From contig NZ_CP037993.1 of NCBI RefSeq assembly GCF_004367745.1, forward strand, positions 1,240,001 to 1,304,000: a DNA stretch of 64,000 nt, written 5' to 3'. The DNA is from Herbaspirillum huttiense (lineage in GTDB: Bacteria; Pseudomonadota; Gammaproteobacteria; Burkholderiales; Burkholderiaceae_D). Positions within the stretch are counted from its first letter, which is position 1. Every line of letters begins with the position of its first letter. The notes under the pieces are model-generated. The model saw nothing but the letters and a program-made list of their open reading frames with translations, was not told where the DNA came from and ran no database searches. Both the position numbers and the translations under genes were made by a program. Shown piece after piece: positions 1-7,919 of this stretch.

Positions 1-1841
1 AAGCTGCGCGGGGTGATGCCGGCGCGTTCACGTTCTTCGTCGATGAGCGCCAGCACTTCCGGGTCCGGCGCGCCGCTGCGCGGTCCATCCGGATAGCGAT
101 AGAAACCGCGTCCGCTCTTCTGGCCGAACCAGCCGCGTTCGCACAGGCGGTCGGCAATGCGGACGTAGCGCGCACGCGGATCGCGCGTGGCGGCGCGGCG
201 CTTGCGGGTGGCCCAGCCGATGTCGCCACCGGCCAGGTCCACCACCTGGTACGGCCCCATGGCAAAACCGAAGTCGCGCACGGCAGCATCGATCTCATAG
301 GGCGACGCGCCATCTTCCATCAGGGCATCGGCCGCCTGGCGATAGACGGCCAGGATGCGATTACCGATGAAGCCATCGCAGACCCCGGCGCGCACCGGCA
401 CCTTGCGCAGGCGCTTGGCCAGTTCGAAAGCGGTGGCCACCACGTCGCCCGTGACCTGGCGCGGCACCACGATTTCCAGCAGCTTCATCACATTGGCCGG
501 CGAGAAGAAGTGCAGGCCGATCACGTCCGAAGGACGGGAGATGCTGGCGGCAATCGCGTCGATGTCGAGGTAGGACGTGTTGGTCGCCAACACGGCACCG
601 GGTTTGCAAACGCGGTCCAGTTCGGCGAAGACGGCTTGCTTCACCGTCAGATCTTCGAAGACGGCTTCGATCACCACATCGGCGGCGGACAAGTCTTCAT
701 AACGGGTGCTGCCGTGCAAGCGCGCCAGTACGGCGTCGCGGGCTTCTTGCGTGAGACGGCCCTTGGCCACCTGGGCGTCGTAAACTTTTTCCACATGGCC
801 GCGCCCACGTGCGAGCGCTTCATCGTCACGTTCAATCATGGTCACCGGCAAACCGGCATCGAGCACCGCCACGGCAATGCCCGCACCCATGGTGCCGCCG
901 CCGACCACACCGATCTGTTCGATGCGGCGCGGCTGGGCGTTGCGGGTCTCGGGGGCTTTCTGCACTTCGCGTTCGGCGAAGAAGGCGTGGATCAGGCCGG
1001 CGCGTTGCGGGCTGTCCAGGCATTGCAGGAAGAACTGGCGTTCCAGTGCGAGTCCTTCCTCGAAGGTGAGATTGGTGGCGGCTTCCACCGCATCGATGAT
1101 CTTGTGCGGGGAGAACAGGCCGCGCGATTTCTTGCCGGCCTCGGCGCGTGCGGCCGCAATGGCCGCTTGCGTGGCGGCGGTATCGGCCAGCCCTTTGCCA
1201 TCGCGACTGCGGCGTACCGGTGCGTGGGTCTCCAGCAGGGCCTGCAGTTCGCGCAGGCCGGCCGCGCGCGCCTGATCGGCGCTGTCGCCCTCGGCCAACT
1301 GGTCCACCAGACCGAGCGAAAGGGCTTCCTTGGCGCTGAGATGGCGTCCGCTCAGCATCATGTCCAGCGCGGCCTGCGCACCGATCAGGCGCGGCGTGCG
1401 CTGGGTGCCACCGGCACCGGGCAACAGGCCCAGCTGCACCTCAGGCAGACCCAGGCGGGCGTTGCCAAGGGCTACGCGGTAATGCGCTGCCAGCGCCACT
1501 TCCAGCCCGCCGCCCAGGGCCGCACCGTGGATGGCGGCCAGCACCGGCTTGTTGCAGGCCTCGATGCGATTGCACAGTTCGGTCAGCAGGGGCGATTGCG
1601 GCGGCTTGCCGAATTCGCGGATGTCGGCCCCGCCGATGAAGTTGCGCCCCGCGCCGGTCACCAGGATGGCGGCTACGCCTGCATCGGCCTCACCCTCCTC
1701 GATGGCGGACATCAGGCCCCGGCGCACCGCCACCCCCAGCGCATTGACCGGCGGGTTGTCGATGGTCACCACCAGGATGGCACCTTCACGCGCCAGATGG
1801 ACCGGGGGCGTTTCGCCCGCCGCCGTGGATTGCTTGGACAT
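1..1841 (-). CDS. Bifunctional enoyl-CoA hydratase / 3-hydroxyacyl-CoA dehydrogenase (FadB/FadJ-like), 3' end beyond window
   Basis: This is a beta-oxidation multienzyme that hydrates enoyl-CoA and oxidises the 3-hydroxyacyl-CoA with NAD. Translation from 1841 starts MSKQSTAAGE and stays open to base 1, giving 613 residues. An N-terminal crotonase domain shows GGGLEVAL near residue 114 and LPEVQLGLLPGAGGTQR near 134, including the two usual glutamates. A Rossmann motif, GGGTMGAGIA, lies near residue 312. The 3-hydroxyacyl-CoA dehydrogenase C-terminal domain follows with GFIGNRI and is cut by the window edge. GGAG precedes the start. The gene is divergent from the IclR regulator at 2203, which probably controls it. 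The substrate (fatty, dicarboxylic or aromatic acyl-CoA) cannot be told. Confidence 0.93.
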   Translation of the reverse strand, partial: MSKQSTAAGETPPVHLAREGAILVVTIDNPPVNALGVAVRRGLMSAIEEGEADAGVAAILVTGAGRNFIGGADIREFGKPPQSPLLTELCNRIEACNKPVLAAIHGAALGGGLEVALAAHYRVALGNARLGLPEVQLGLLPGAGGTQRTPRLIGAQAALDMMLSGRHLSAKEALSLGLVDQLAEGDSADQARAAGLRELQALLETHAPVRRSRDGKGLADTAATQAAIAAARAEAGKKSRGLFSPHKIIDAVEAATNLTFEEGLALERQFFLQCLDSPQRAGLIHAFFAEREVQKAPETRNAQPRRIEQIGVVGGGTMGAGIAVAVLDAGLPVTMIERDDEALARGRGHVEKVYDAQVAKGRLTQEARDAVLARLHGSTRYEDLSAADVVIEAVFEDLTVKQAVFAELDRVCKPGAVLATNTSYLDIDAIAASISRPSDVIGLHFFSPANVMKLLEIVVPRQVTGDVVATAFELAKRLRKVPVRAGVCDGFIGNRILAVYRQAADALMEDGASPYEIDAAVRDFGFAMGPYQVVDLAGGDIGWATRKRRAATRDPRARYVRIADRLCERGWFGQKSGRGFYRYPDGPRSGAPDPEVLALIDEERERAGITPRS

Positions 1842-2202
1842 GCAGCAGTCTCCTGTTCTAGTTGGTTCGCATAGCGAAACTCAAGTTCGCAAATGGCGTT
1901 TGTCGGCAACGATACCGCATTTGCGCCGGATGTGTAAACCGTGCATACCGCAGCGGCCCGATCTGCACAATTGTCAGCAAGGGTCAGGTGGGGTGGGCGT
2001 TTGCGGCCGATGGCGAAAAAGGCAGGTTGAGCCGGGGGCCGCTGTTGGCGCTGTTGAAACGCCACATCCGGACTGCTTGTTTTGCACAGCGGAACACACG
2101 TTCGCAAATAATTGACACTGCGATTTCAGGTGTGTACATTCCACAGCCAATGAAGGGCGACGTGACCATGCGGCACGGCCCTGCCACGCGGAGATGTGAC
2201 GG
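1842..2202. promoter_or_regulatory. Divergent control region between the beta-oxidation gene and iclR-type gene
   Basis: The 361-base spacer holds no gene. GTTCGCATAGCGAAAC at 1865-1880 is an imperfect palindrome. GTTCGCAAAT recurs at 1885-1894 and 2100-2109. The rightward promoter is TTGACA at 2112-2117, a 17-base spacer and TACATT at 2135-2140, so the last motif copy abuts its -35 box. A weaker leftward promoter reads TTTACA (complement of 1933-1938), an 18-base spacer and TATCGT (complement of 1909-1914), with two motif copies just downstream. The GTTCG-type half-sites resemble those known for PcaU/PobR-type IclR regulators. Autoregulation and repression of the leftward gene are inferred. 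Confidence 0.6.
2112..2140 (+). promoter_or_regulatory. Sigma-70-type promoter of the IclR regulator
   Basis: TTGACA at 2112-2117 is separated by exactly 17 bases from TACATT at 2135-2140, and the regulator starts 62 bases downstream. A GTTCGCAAATAA element occupies 2100-2111 immediately upstream. Confidence 0.65.
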
Positions 2203-3003
2203 ATGGATGAGATTGTGTCGTTCAAGGGTGAGGATGAGAGCCACGACCGGCAGTTCGTCAATGCCCTGGCGCGTGGACTGGAGATCCTGCGGTGCTTCCG
2301 TCCCGGGGAGATCTACCTCACCAACACCGAACTGGCCAAGCGCACCGGCCTGCCCAAGCCGACCATCTCGCGTCTGACGCACACCCTGACCCGGCTGGGC
2401 TATCTCGAATATTCCGAAGACCAGGGCCGCTATCAGCTCGGCTCCGGCGTGCTCGCCCTCGGCTACTCCCTCCTCTCCGGCATGGATGTGCGCAAGCTGG
2501 CGCGTCCGGCCATGCAGGAGCTGGCCGACTATTCGCAATGCAATGTGGCGCTGGGCATCCGCGATCGCCTCAGCATGGTCTACATCGAAGCCACGCGCGG
2601 CCAGTCCGCCGTGACCTTGCGCCGCGACGTCGGCTCGCGCATTCCGCTGGCCACCACCTCCATGGGCCGCGCGCTGCTGTGCGCCTTGCCCCAGAACGAA
2701 CGCGATTTCCTGATGGACCACATCCGCCTGCGCAATGAAGAGCAATGGCCCAAGGTCAAGGCCGGCATCGAGCAGGCCTTCAAGGATTACCAGGATCATG
2801 GTTTCTGCATTTCCGTCGGCGAATGGGAAAAGACCATCAGCGCCGTGGGCGTGCCCATGATCGATGCCAACGAAGAAAAGATCATGGCCTTCAATTGCGG
2901 CGGCCCGGCGTTCATGCTGACGCGCGAGATGCTGATGGAAGACCTCGGCCCGCGTCTGGTGAACGTGGTGCGCACGGTGGAAGCCAGCATGGGCCGCCAC
3001 TGA
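2203..3003 (+). CDS. IclR-family transcriptional regulator
   Basis: The 266-residue protein has the normal IclR length. A winged helix-turn-helix lies at about residues 37-66 (TNTELAKRTGLPKPTISRLTHTL). The C-terminal effector domain includes the typical segments PLATTSMGRALL near residue 150 and GVPMIDANEEKIMAFNCGG near 220. It probably binds the GTTCGC-type sites in the spacer upstream and controls the divergent beta-oxidation gene, and perhaps the downstream ABC importer, in response to an organic acid. The start at 2203 is preceded by GGAG at about 2190. The ligand is unknown. Confidence 0.93.
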   Translation: MDEIVSFKGEDESHDRQFVNALARGLEILRCFRPGEIYLTNTELAKRTGLPKPTISRLTHTLTRLGYLEYSEDQGRYQLGSGVLALGYSLLSGMDVRKLARPAMQELADYSQCNVALGIRDRLSMVYIEATRGQSAVTLRRDVGSRIPLATTSMGRALLCALPQNERDFLMDHIRLRNEEQWPKVKAGIEQAFKDYQDHGFCISVGEWEKTISAVGVPMIDANEEKIMAFNCGGPAFMLTREMLMEDLGPRLVNVVRTVEASMGRH

Positions 3004-3311
3004 GCGGCAGGCAGCAACGAACAGGTCACAACGAGCAACAACGAGCACGGAGACAGACGCGCCGCCATGCCGCAGGCATGACCGGTGCGCAGCAAGGCAG
3101 TACCGCAGGTCCATCACAACAAAAAACAGAAGTCAGCGCCATCGGGGTCATGCAGACCCGTTTCAGCCATGGGTGTCCGGTGCCGTCCGGCCGGGATGCG
3201 CACGTTCGCAGGCAGCGTCGTGCGCCTGGCATCCATCGCTGAGGCGGGACGTCCCGCGCAGGACAGACATCAACATCACTCAGATTCACTCAGAGGAAAA
3301 AGGTGGAGACA
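3004..3311. other. Intergenic region without recognisable gene
   Basis: Between the IclR gene and the importer there are about 300 bases with no convincing coding frame and no T-tailed terminator. Only the ribosome binding site of the next gene (AGGTGGAG at 3301-3308) stands out. I see no clear promoter, so transcription of the importer from the regulator promoter is possible. Confidence 0.5.
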
Positions 3312-4496
3312 ATGACGAACAAGCATCAAGGCATCAAGCGACTGGCCCTGCTGGCCTGTATCGCCTCGGCACTGGCCGCTGGCGCGGGCAGCGCGGCCGC
3401 CGACGAACTCAAGGTCGGCGTGGAAATCCCGCTGACCGGCAGCCTGGCCCGCGTGGGCTCGGGCATGCAGGAGGGCATCAACGTGGCGGCCGATGTCTTC
3501 AACAAGACCAACGGCAAGCACAAGATCAAGCTGGTCACCATCGATGACGAATCGGCCCCGGCCAAGGCCATCGCCGCCGTCGAGAAGCTGGCTGGCGAAG
3601 GCGTGCTGGCCATCACCGGCGGCTACGGCTCCAACAATATCGCACCGGCTGCCGATGCGGCGGGCAAGGCGGGACTGGTCTACATGACCTCCGGCGGCGT
3701 GGACGACAACCTGGTCAACAGCGGCCGCAAGAACTTCTTCCGTATCAACAACGTGGCCGGCTACCAGAAGGCCATGGTGGGCCTGCTGGACGACATGAAT
3801 GCGCGTTCGGTCTCCATCGTCTATTCCACCAAGGAAGCCACGGCGGCGCTGGCCAAGGACCTGGAAAAAGCCTGGGGTGCCAAGGGACTGAAGGTGACTT
3901 CGCACGCCTTCGATCCGGCCATCAGCGACTTCAAGCCCATCGTCAACAAGATCAAGCTGCAGGACAAGCCGGAAGTCATCGCCATGATCGGCTACGAGAA
4001 TGACTACGTCGGCATCCTGCGTGCAGCGCGCGTGTTGAAGCCGGCGGTCAAGGCCATGGTCGGCGTATGGTCGCTGGCCACCCCGAAGATGGCGCAGGAC
4101 TTCCCGGACCTGGTGCCCAATGTGTATGGCACGGCGCTGCTGCCGTATCCGGCGCAGTTCACCACGGCCGATGGCAAGCTCTTTGAAGAAACCTATCGCC
4201 GCCTCTACAAGAAGGACCCTGACTACCTGGGCCAGTTCGGTTACGTGCAATCGATGCTGCTGTTCGAAGCCATCGCCCGCGCCGCCGACAAGGGCACGCT
4301 CAAGAAGGATGGCGTGGCCGAAGAAATGCGCAAGACCGATCGTGAAACCCTGATCGGCCGCGTGCAGTTCGGTGCCAATGGCGACAACCTGAACTTCACC
4401 CACCACATGGGCCAGCACCAGGGCGACAAGGTCGCCATCGTCTGGCCCAAGGCGGCTGCTACCAACAAGATGAATTATCCGGCCGTGCCCTGGTAA
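3312..4496 (+). CDS. Periplasmic substrate-binding protein of a branched-chain/hydrophobic amino acid-type (Liv) ABC importer
   Basis: This type I periplasmic binding protein (Peripla_BP_6/LivK-like) is about 394 residues long. The start at 3312 (MTNKHQGIKRLALLA) follows AGGTGGAG with good spacing and opens a clear signal peptide ending near AGSAAADE. A GTG nine bases upstream is in frame but overlaps the ribosome binding site. The mature protein begins LKVGVEIPLTGSLARVGSGMQ, the family ligand-binding opening. It is the first gene of a five-gene importer with two permeases and two ATPases. The IclR and beta-oxidation neighbours suggest an organic or aromatic acid rather than leucine, but that is inference. 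Confidence 0.92.
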   Translation: MTNKHQGIKRLALLACIASALAAGAGSAAADELKVGVEIPLTGSLARVGSGMQEGINVAADVFNKTNGKHKIKLVTIDDESAPAKAIAAVEKLAGEGVLAITGGYGSNNIAPAADAAGKAGLVYMTSGGVDDNLVNSGRKNFFRINNVAGYQKAMVGLLDDMNARSVSIVYSTKEATAALAKDLEKAWGAKGLKVTSHAFDPAISDFKPIVNKIKLQDKPEVIAMIGYENDYVGILRAARVLKPAVKAMVGVWSLATPKMAQDFPDLVPNVYGTALLPYPAQFTTADGKLFEETYRRLYKKDPDYLGQFGYVQSMLLFEAIARAADKGTLKKDGVAEEMRKTDRETLIGRVQFGANGDNLNFTHHMGQHQGDKVAIVWPKAAATNKMNYPAVPW

Positions 4497-4560
4497 TGCC
4501 CGGGCGGCGCGCACGCTGCACGGGCGGGCGCGCCGTTGCCCACTCCAACGGAATGCAGAC

Positions 4561-5433
4561 ATGAATGAACTGATACTGCAAGCCCTGTACTCGGGGCTGC
4601 TGCAGGGGGGCTCTTACGCTCTCATTGCCCTGGGCCTGGCGCTGGTGTTCGGTGCCATGCGCGTCATCAACCTGGCGCAGGGTGAGCTGGTATTGCTGGC
4701 GGCCTATATCGCCTACTCGGTGGAATCGGGCCTGGGCCTCAATCCGGTACTGGCCATTCCCATCGCGCTGGTGGTGGTGTGCCTGACCTCGGCCATCGTG
4801 TATTTCGTGGTCAGCCGCATCAAGAAGGACCGCGAGATCAATTCGCTGATCCTCACCTATGGCATCGGCGTCATCCTCACCAACGGCATGCTGCTGATCT
4901 GGAAGGCCGACATCCGTTCCACCAGTTCCGAATGGCTGCAGGAAGCCTTCGTGCTCGGCCCCTTCTACAGCATGCGCAGCGAAGTGCTGTTCTTCGGCGT
5001 GAGCCTGTTGATGATGGCCGCACTCTGGTGGTGGCTCTCGCGCAGCTGGTATGGCCGTGCGGTGCGCGCCGTCTCCAGCAACCGCGATGCGGCCAAGCTC
5101 ATGGGCATCAATCCCGGCTATACCGAACTGGTGTCCTTCATCGTGGCGGGCATCCTGGCGTCCTTCGCCGGGGTGGCCTTGTTCAGTTACGGTGTTATCA
5201 GCCCAGCTTATGGCGGAGTGCTCACGGTCAAGGCTTTCATTATTACTGTATTGGCCGGTGTGGGCTCGATTCCGGGCGTCCTGATCGGCGCGATCCTGCT
5301 CGGCGTGGCCGAGGCGCTGACCGTGACCCTGGCCAGCTCGGCCCTGCAGGAACTGGCGGGCATGGGGCTGTTCCTGCTGGTGCTGTTCATCATGCCCAAC
5401 GGCTTGTTCGGCGTGCGCGCAAGAAGGGGATGA
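4561..5433 (+). CDS. Liv-type ABC transporter permease (LivH family)
   Basis: This 290-residue hydrophobic inner-membrane permease opens ILQALYSGLLQGGSYALIALGLALVFGAMRVINLAQGELV, the diagnostic LivH N-terminus, and has about eight membrane segments. The cytoplasmic coupling region contains GRAVRAVSSNRDAAKLMGIN. It pairs with the LivM-type permease four bases downstream. The start codon has only a weak GGA upstream. The strict gene order binding protein, permease, permease, ATPase, ATPase marks one operon. Confidence 0.93.
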   Translation: MNELILQALYSGLLQGGSYALIALGLALVFGAMRVINLAQGELVLLAAYIAYSVESGLGLNPVLAIPIALVVVCLTSAIVYFVVSRIKKDREINSLILTYGIGVILTNGMLLIWKADIRSTSSEWLQEAFVLGPFYSMRSEVLFFGVSLLMMAALWWWLSRSWYGRAVRAVSSNRDAAKLMGINPGYTELVSFIVAGILASFAGVALFSYGVISPAYGGVLTVKAFIITVLAGVGSIPGVLIGAILLGVAEALTVTLASSALQELAGMGLFLLVLFIMPNGLFGVRARRG

Positions 5434-5437
5434 GATC

Positions 5438-6412
5438 ATGACGATGAACAAGAACAAGCTGCCCGCACTGCTGCTGCCCTTGCTGCTGATCGGCGCACCG
5501 CTGCTGCTGGCGCAGGACCATTACGTGATGAGCCTGCTGGTGGCCTCGATGGTGATCGGCGGCATCGCGCTGTCGTGGGCGCTGCTGGGCAACCTGGGCG
5601 GCATGATCAGTTTCGGTCACGCGGCTTTCTTTGGTGTGGGGGCTTATACCTCGGCGGTATTGAGCATGAAATTCGGTGTGCCGGTATTGCTGGGCTTGCT
5701 GCTGGGCGGCGTCGGTGCGCTGGTGGCGGCGCTGGCGATGTTGCCCGTATTACGTCTGCGCGGTCCGTATTTCGCGCTGGCGATCCTGGCGTATGCACAC
5801 ATCTTCCGCATCCTGGCCACCGAGTGGACGTCGATGACCGGCGGCTCGGGCGGGCTCTCCAACATTGCGCGCCTGCCGACGGTGATGGGGGTGGACCTGT
5901 CGAGCAAGATCGGCGCGTATTTCGTGATCCTGCTGATCGTGGTGGTATTCGCACTGGTGTATGCACGGGTGCGCGAAAGCCACTATGGACTGGCCCTGCG
6001 TGCCATGCATGAGAGCGAGGACGCGACCCGCGTGGTGGGCGTCAACAGCACCGTGCTCAAGGGCATGATGCTGCTGCTGTCGGCCTTCATGTGCGGCGTG
6101 GTGGGTGCCTTCAATGCGCACTACATCAGCTTCCTGGAACCGGACTATGCCTTCAGCGCCCTGTGGGTCACCATCCCCATCGTGGCGGCCATCTTCGGAG
6201 GTTATCGCAGCATCACCGGACCGGTGGTCGGGGCGGTGGTGGTCTACCTGCTGGACCAGCTGGTGTTCAAGAACATCATCCCTTCCGGCCATCAACTGGT
6301 GCTGGGGGCCTTGCTGGTGGCGATGATCGTCTTCAGTCCGGACGGCTTGTTGCCACTGCTGCGCAAGCTGGGCAAAGGCAAATCCGCAGGAGGCAAGCAT
6401 GCTGCAACTTGA
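5438..6412 (+). CDS. Liv-type ABC transporter permease (LivM family)
   Basis: The second permease of the importer has 324 residues. It carries the LivM hallmarks GNLGGMISFGHAAFFGVGAYTSA near residue 50 and the coupling helix HYGLALRAMHESEDATRVVGVN near 185. An AAGGGGATGAG stretch precedes the ATG, which is four bases after the stop of the upstream permease. Its 3' end overlaps the following ATPase by 14 bases, indicating translational coupling. Confidence 0.93.
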   Translation: MTMNKNKLPALLLPLLLIGAPLLLAQDHYVMSLLVASMVIGGIALSWALLGNLGGMISFGHAAFFGVGAYTSAVLSMKFGVPVLLGLLLGGVGALVAALAMLPVLRLRGPYFALAILAYAHIFRILATEWTSMTGGSGGLSNIARLPTVMGVDLSSKIGAYFVILLIVVVFALVYARVRESHYGLALRAMHESEDATRVVGVNSTVLKGMMLLLSAFMCGVVGAFNAHYISFLEPDYAFSALWVTIPIVAAIFGGYRSITGPVVGAVVVYLLDQLVFKNIIPSGHQLVLGALLVAMIVFSPDGLLPLLRKLGKGKSAGGKHAAT

Positions 6413-7103
6413 AAAAGTCTCGGTGCGCTTCGGTGGCCTGACGGCGGTCGATGAAGTCACGCTGCAGGTCGGCACCGGCGACGTGGTCGGCCTGGTCGGT
6501 GCCAATGGCGCGGGCAAGACCACGCTCTTCAATGCCATCTCCGGACTGGTGCGTCCGACCAGCGGCAGCATCCGCTTCAATGGCGCCGATATCCTGCATG
6601 CGCCGCTGCACCGCCGTGCGCGGCTGGGTATCGGCCGCACCTTCCAGATTCCGCAGCCCATGCATGAACTGACGGTGCGGCAGAACCTGACCGTGGCGCA
6701 GCGCTTTGCTACCGGCAAGGTGGATGCGGCCAAGATCGACGAAGTGCTGGCCTTCACCGGCCTGGCCGAAAAAGCCGAGCGCGATGCCGCCACCGAACTG
6801 GCGCTGACCGAACTGAAAGCGCTGGAAGTGGCCAAGGCCCTGGCCACCCAGCCCAAGCTGCTGCTGCTCGACGAAGTGCTGGCCGGGCTGGAGACCAATG
6901 GCAAGCGCCGTTTCATGCAGATGCTCAAGGGCCTGCATGAGGCCTTTGCGGTGGGCATCGTCATCATCGAACACGACATCGAGACCATCAGCAACCTGTG
7001 TCCGCGCGTGGCCGTGCTCAACTTCGGCCAGCTCATCGCCGAGGGCGCGCCGGCGCAGGTGTTCAATGATCCGGCAGTCATCAAGAGTTATACGGGAGCG
7101 TGA
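6399..7103 (+). CDS. Liv-type ABC transporter ATPase (LivG family) with atypical signature motif
   Basis: The 234-residue ATPase has Walker A GANGAGKTT near residue 30, Walker B LLLLDEVLAGLE near 155 and the H-loop EHDIETI. The usual LSxGQ signature is replaced by ELALTELKALEVAKAL, so the canonical S-G-G/Y-G-Q residues are missing. Such drift occurs in some LivG/BraF branches. The start lies inside the end of the upstream permease gene behind a strong AGGAGG at 6388-6393. It energises import together with the LivF-type ATPase next to it. Confidence 0.92.
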   Translation: MLQLEKVSVRFGGLTAVDEVTLQVGTGDVVGLVGANGAGKTTLFNAISGLVRPTSGSIRFNGADILHAPLHRRARLGIGRTFQIPQPMHELTVRQNLTVAQRFATGKVDAAKIDEVLAFTGLAEKAERDAATELALTELKALEVAKALATQPKLLLLDEVLAGLETNGKRRFMQMLKGLHEAFAVGIVIIEHDIETISNLCPRVAVLNFGQLIAEGAPAQVFNDPAVIKSYTGA

Positions 7104-7805
7104 ATGCTTGAAGTCACCAACCTGCGCGCCGGCTACGGTGCCATCAATGTGCTGTGGGATGTCTCGCTGACAGTGGGGCAGGGCCAGCTGACCACCATCA
7201 TCGGGCCCAACGGTGCCGGTAAAACCACGCTGCTGCGCGCCATCATGGGCCTGATCCCGATCGGGCAGGGGCAGGTCACGCTGGAGGGCAAAGTGCTCAA
7301 TGGCATGCCGACCTGGGAAATGTCCAAGGTCTCGATGGCGATGATCCCGGAAGGACGCATGATCTTCCGCGCCATGAGCATCGAGGAAAACCTCATCGTC
7401 GGTGCCTTCGCCCCGCAGCACCGCGCGCGCGTGAAGGACAACCTGGAGCGCGCCTACACCATGTTCCCAAAGCTGCGCGAACGTCGCCGCCAGCTGGCCG
7501 GGTCACTCTCCGGTGGCGAGGCGCAGATGCTGGCGATGGCGCGCGGGCTGATGTCCGAACCGAAGCTGCTCATCATCGACGAACCCTCGCTGGGACTGGC
7601 CCCGGTGGTGGTCAACGAACTCTTCGAAATCCTGGCGCGATTGAAGGCAGAGGGCCGCACCATCATCCTGGTGGAGCAGAACACCGAACGCGCTGTGGGC
7701 GTGGCCGATCACGTCTACCTGATGCAGGGCGGCAAGGTGATCCTGTCGCAGAAGGCCAGCGAGGTGGCGCTGGATCATCTACATGATCTTTATTTCGCAC
7801 GATGA
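7104..7805 (+). CDS. Liv-type ABC transporter ATPase (LivF family)
   Basis: The second ATPase of the importer has 233 residues: Walker A GPNGAGKTTLLRA near 34, canonical signature LSGGEAQMLAMARGL near 135, Walker B LLIIDEPSLGLAP and H-loop EQN (the LivF variant). It starts directly after the LivG stop codon. The operon ends at the bidirectional terminator at 7868-7899, where it meets the convergent malic enzyme gene. Confidence 0.93.
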   Translation: MLEVTNLRAGYGAINVLWDVSLTVGQGQLTTIIGPNGAGKTTLLRAIMGLIPIGQGQVTLEGKVLNGMPTWEMSKVSMAMIPEGRMIFRAMSIEENLIVGAFAPQHRARVKDNLERAYTMFPKLRERRRQLAGSLSGGEAQMLAMARGLMSEPKLLIIDEPSLGLAPVVVNELFEILARLKAEGRTIILVEQNTERAVGVADHVYLMQGGKVILSQKASEVALDHLHDLYFAR

Positions 7806-7867
7806 GGCCATGACGGCGCGCTGCGGCTGACCGGTGTGCGCCAGCGTGAAGTTTTGTTCCAAAACAA

Positions 7868-7899
7868 AACGCCCCGCCGTCTCACGACAGCGGGGCGTT
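7868..7899. terminator. Bidirectional Rho-independent terminator
   Basis: The stem ACGCCCCGC / GCGGGGCGT has a 12-base loop and A/T runs on both sides. It serves the importer operon from the left and the malic enzyme gene from the right. Confidence 0.85.
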
Positions 7900-7919
7900 G
7901 TTCATGCTACCTGCGGGAC

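Noticed and set aside
510..1874. A 454-codon rightward open frame at the left edge
   Set aside because: It lies opposite the beta-oxidation multienzyme, whose frame carries clear crotonase and dehydrogenase motifs.
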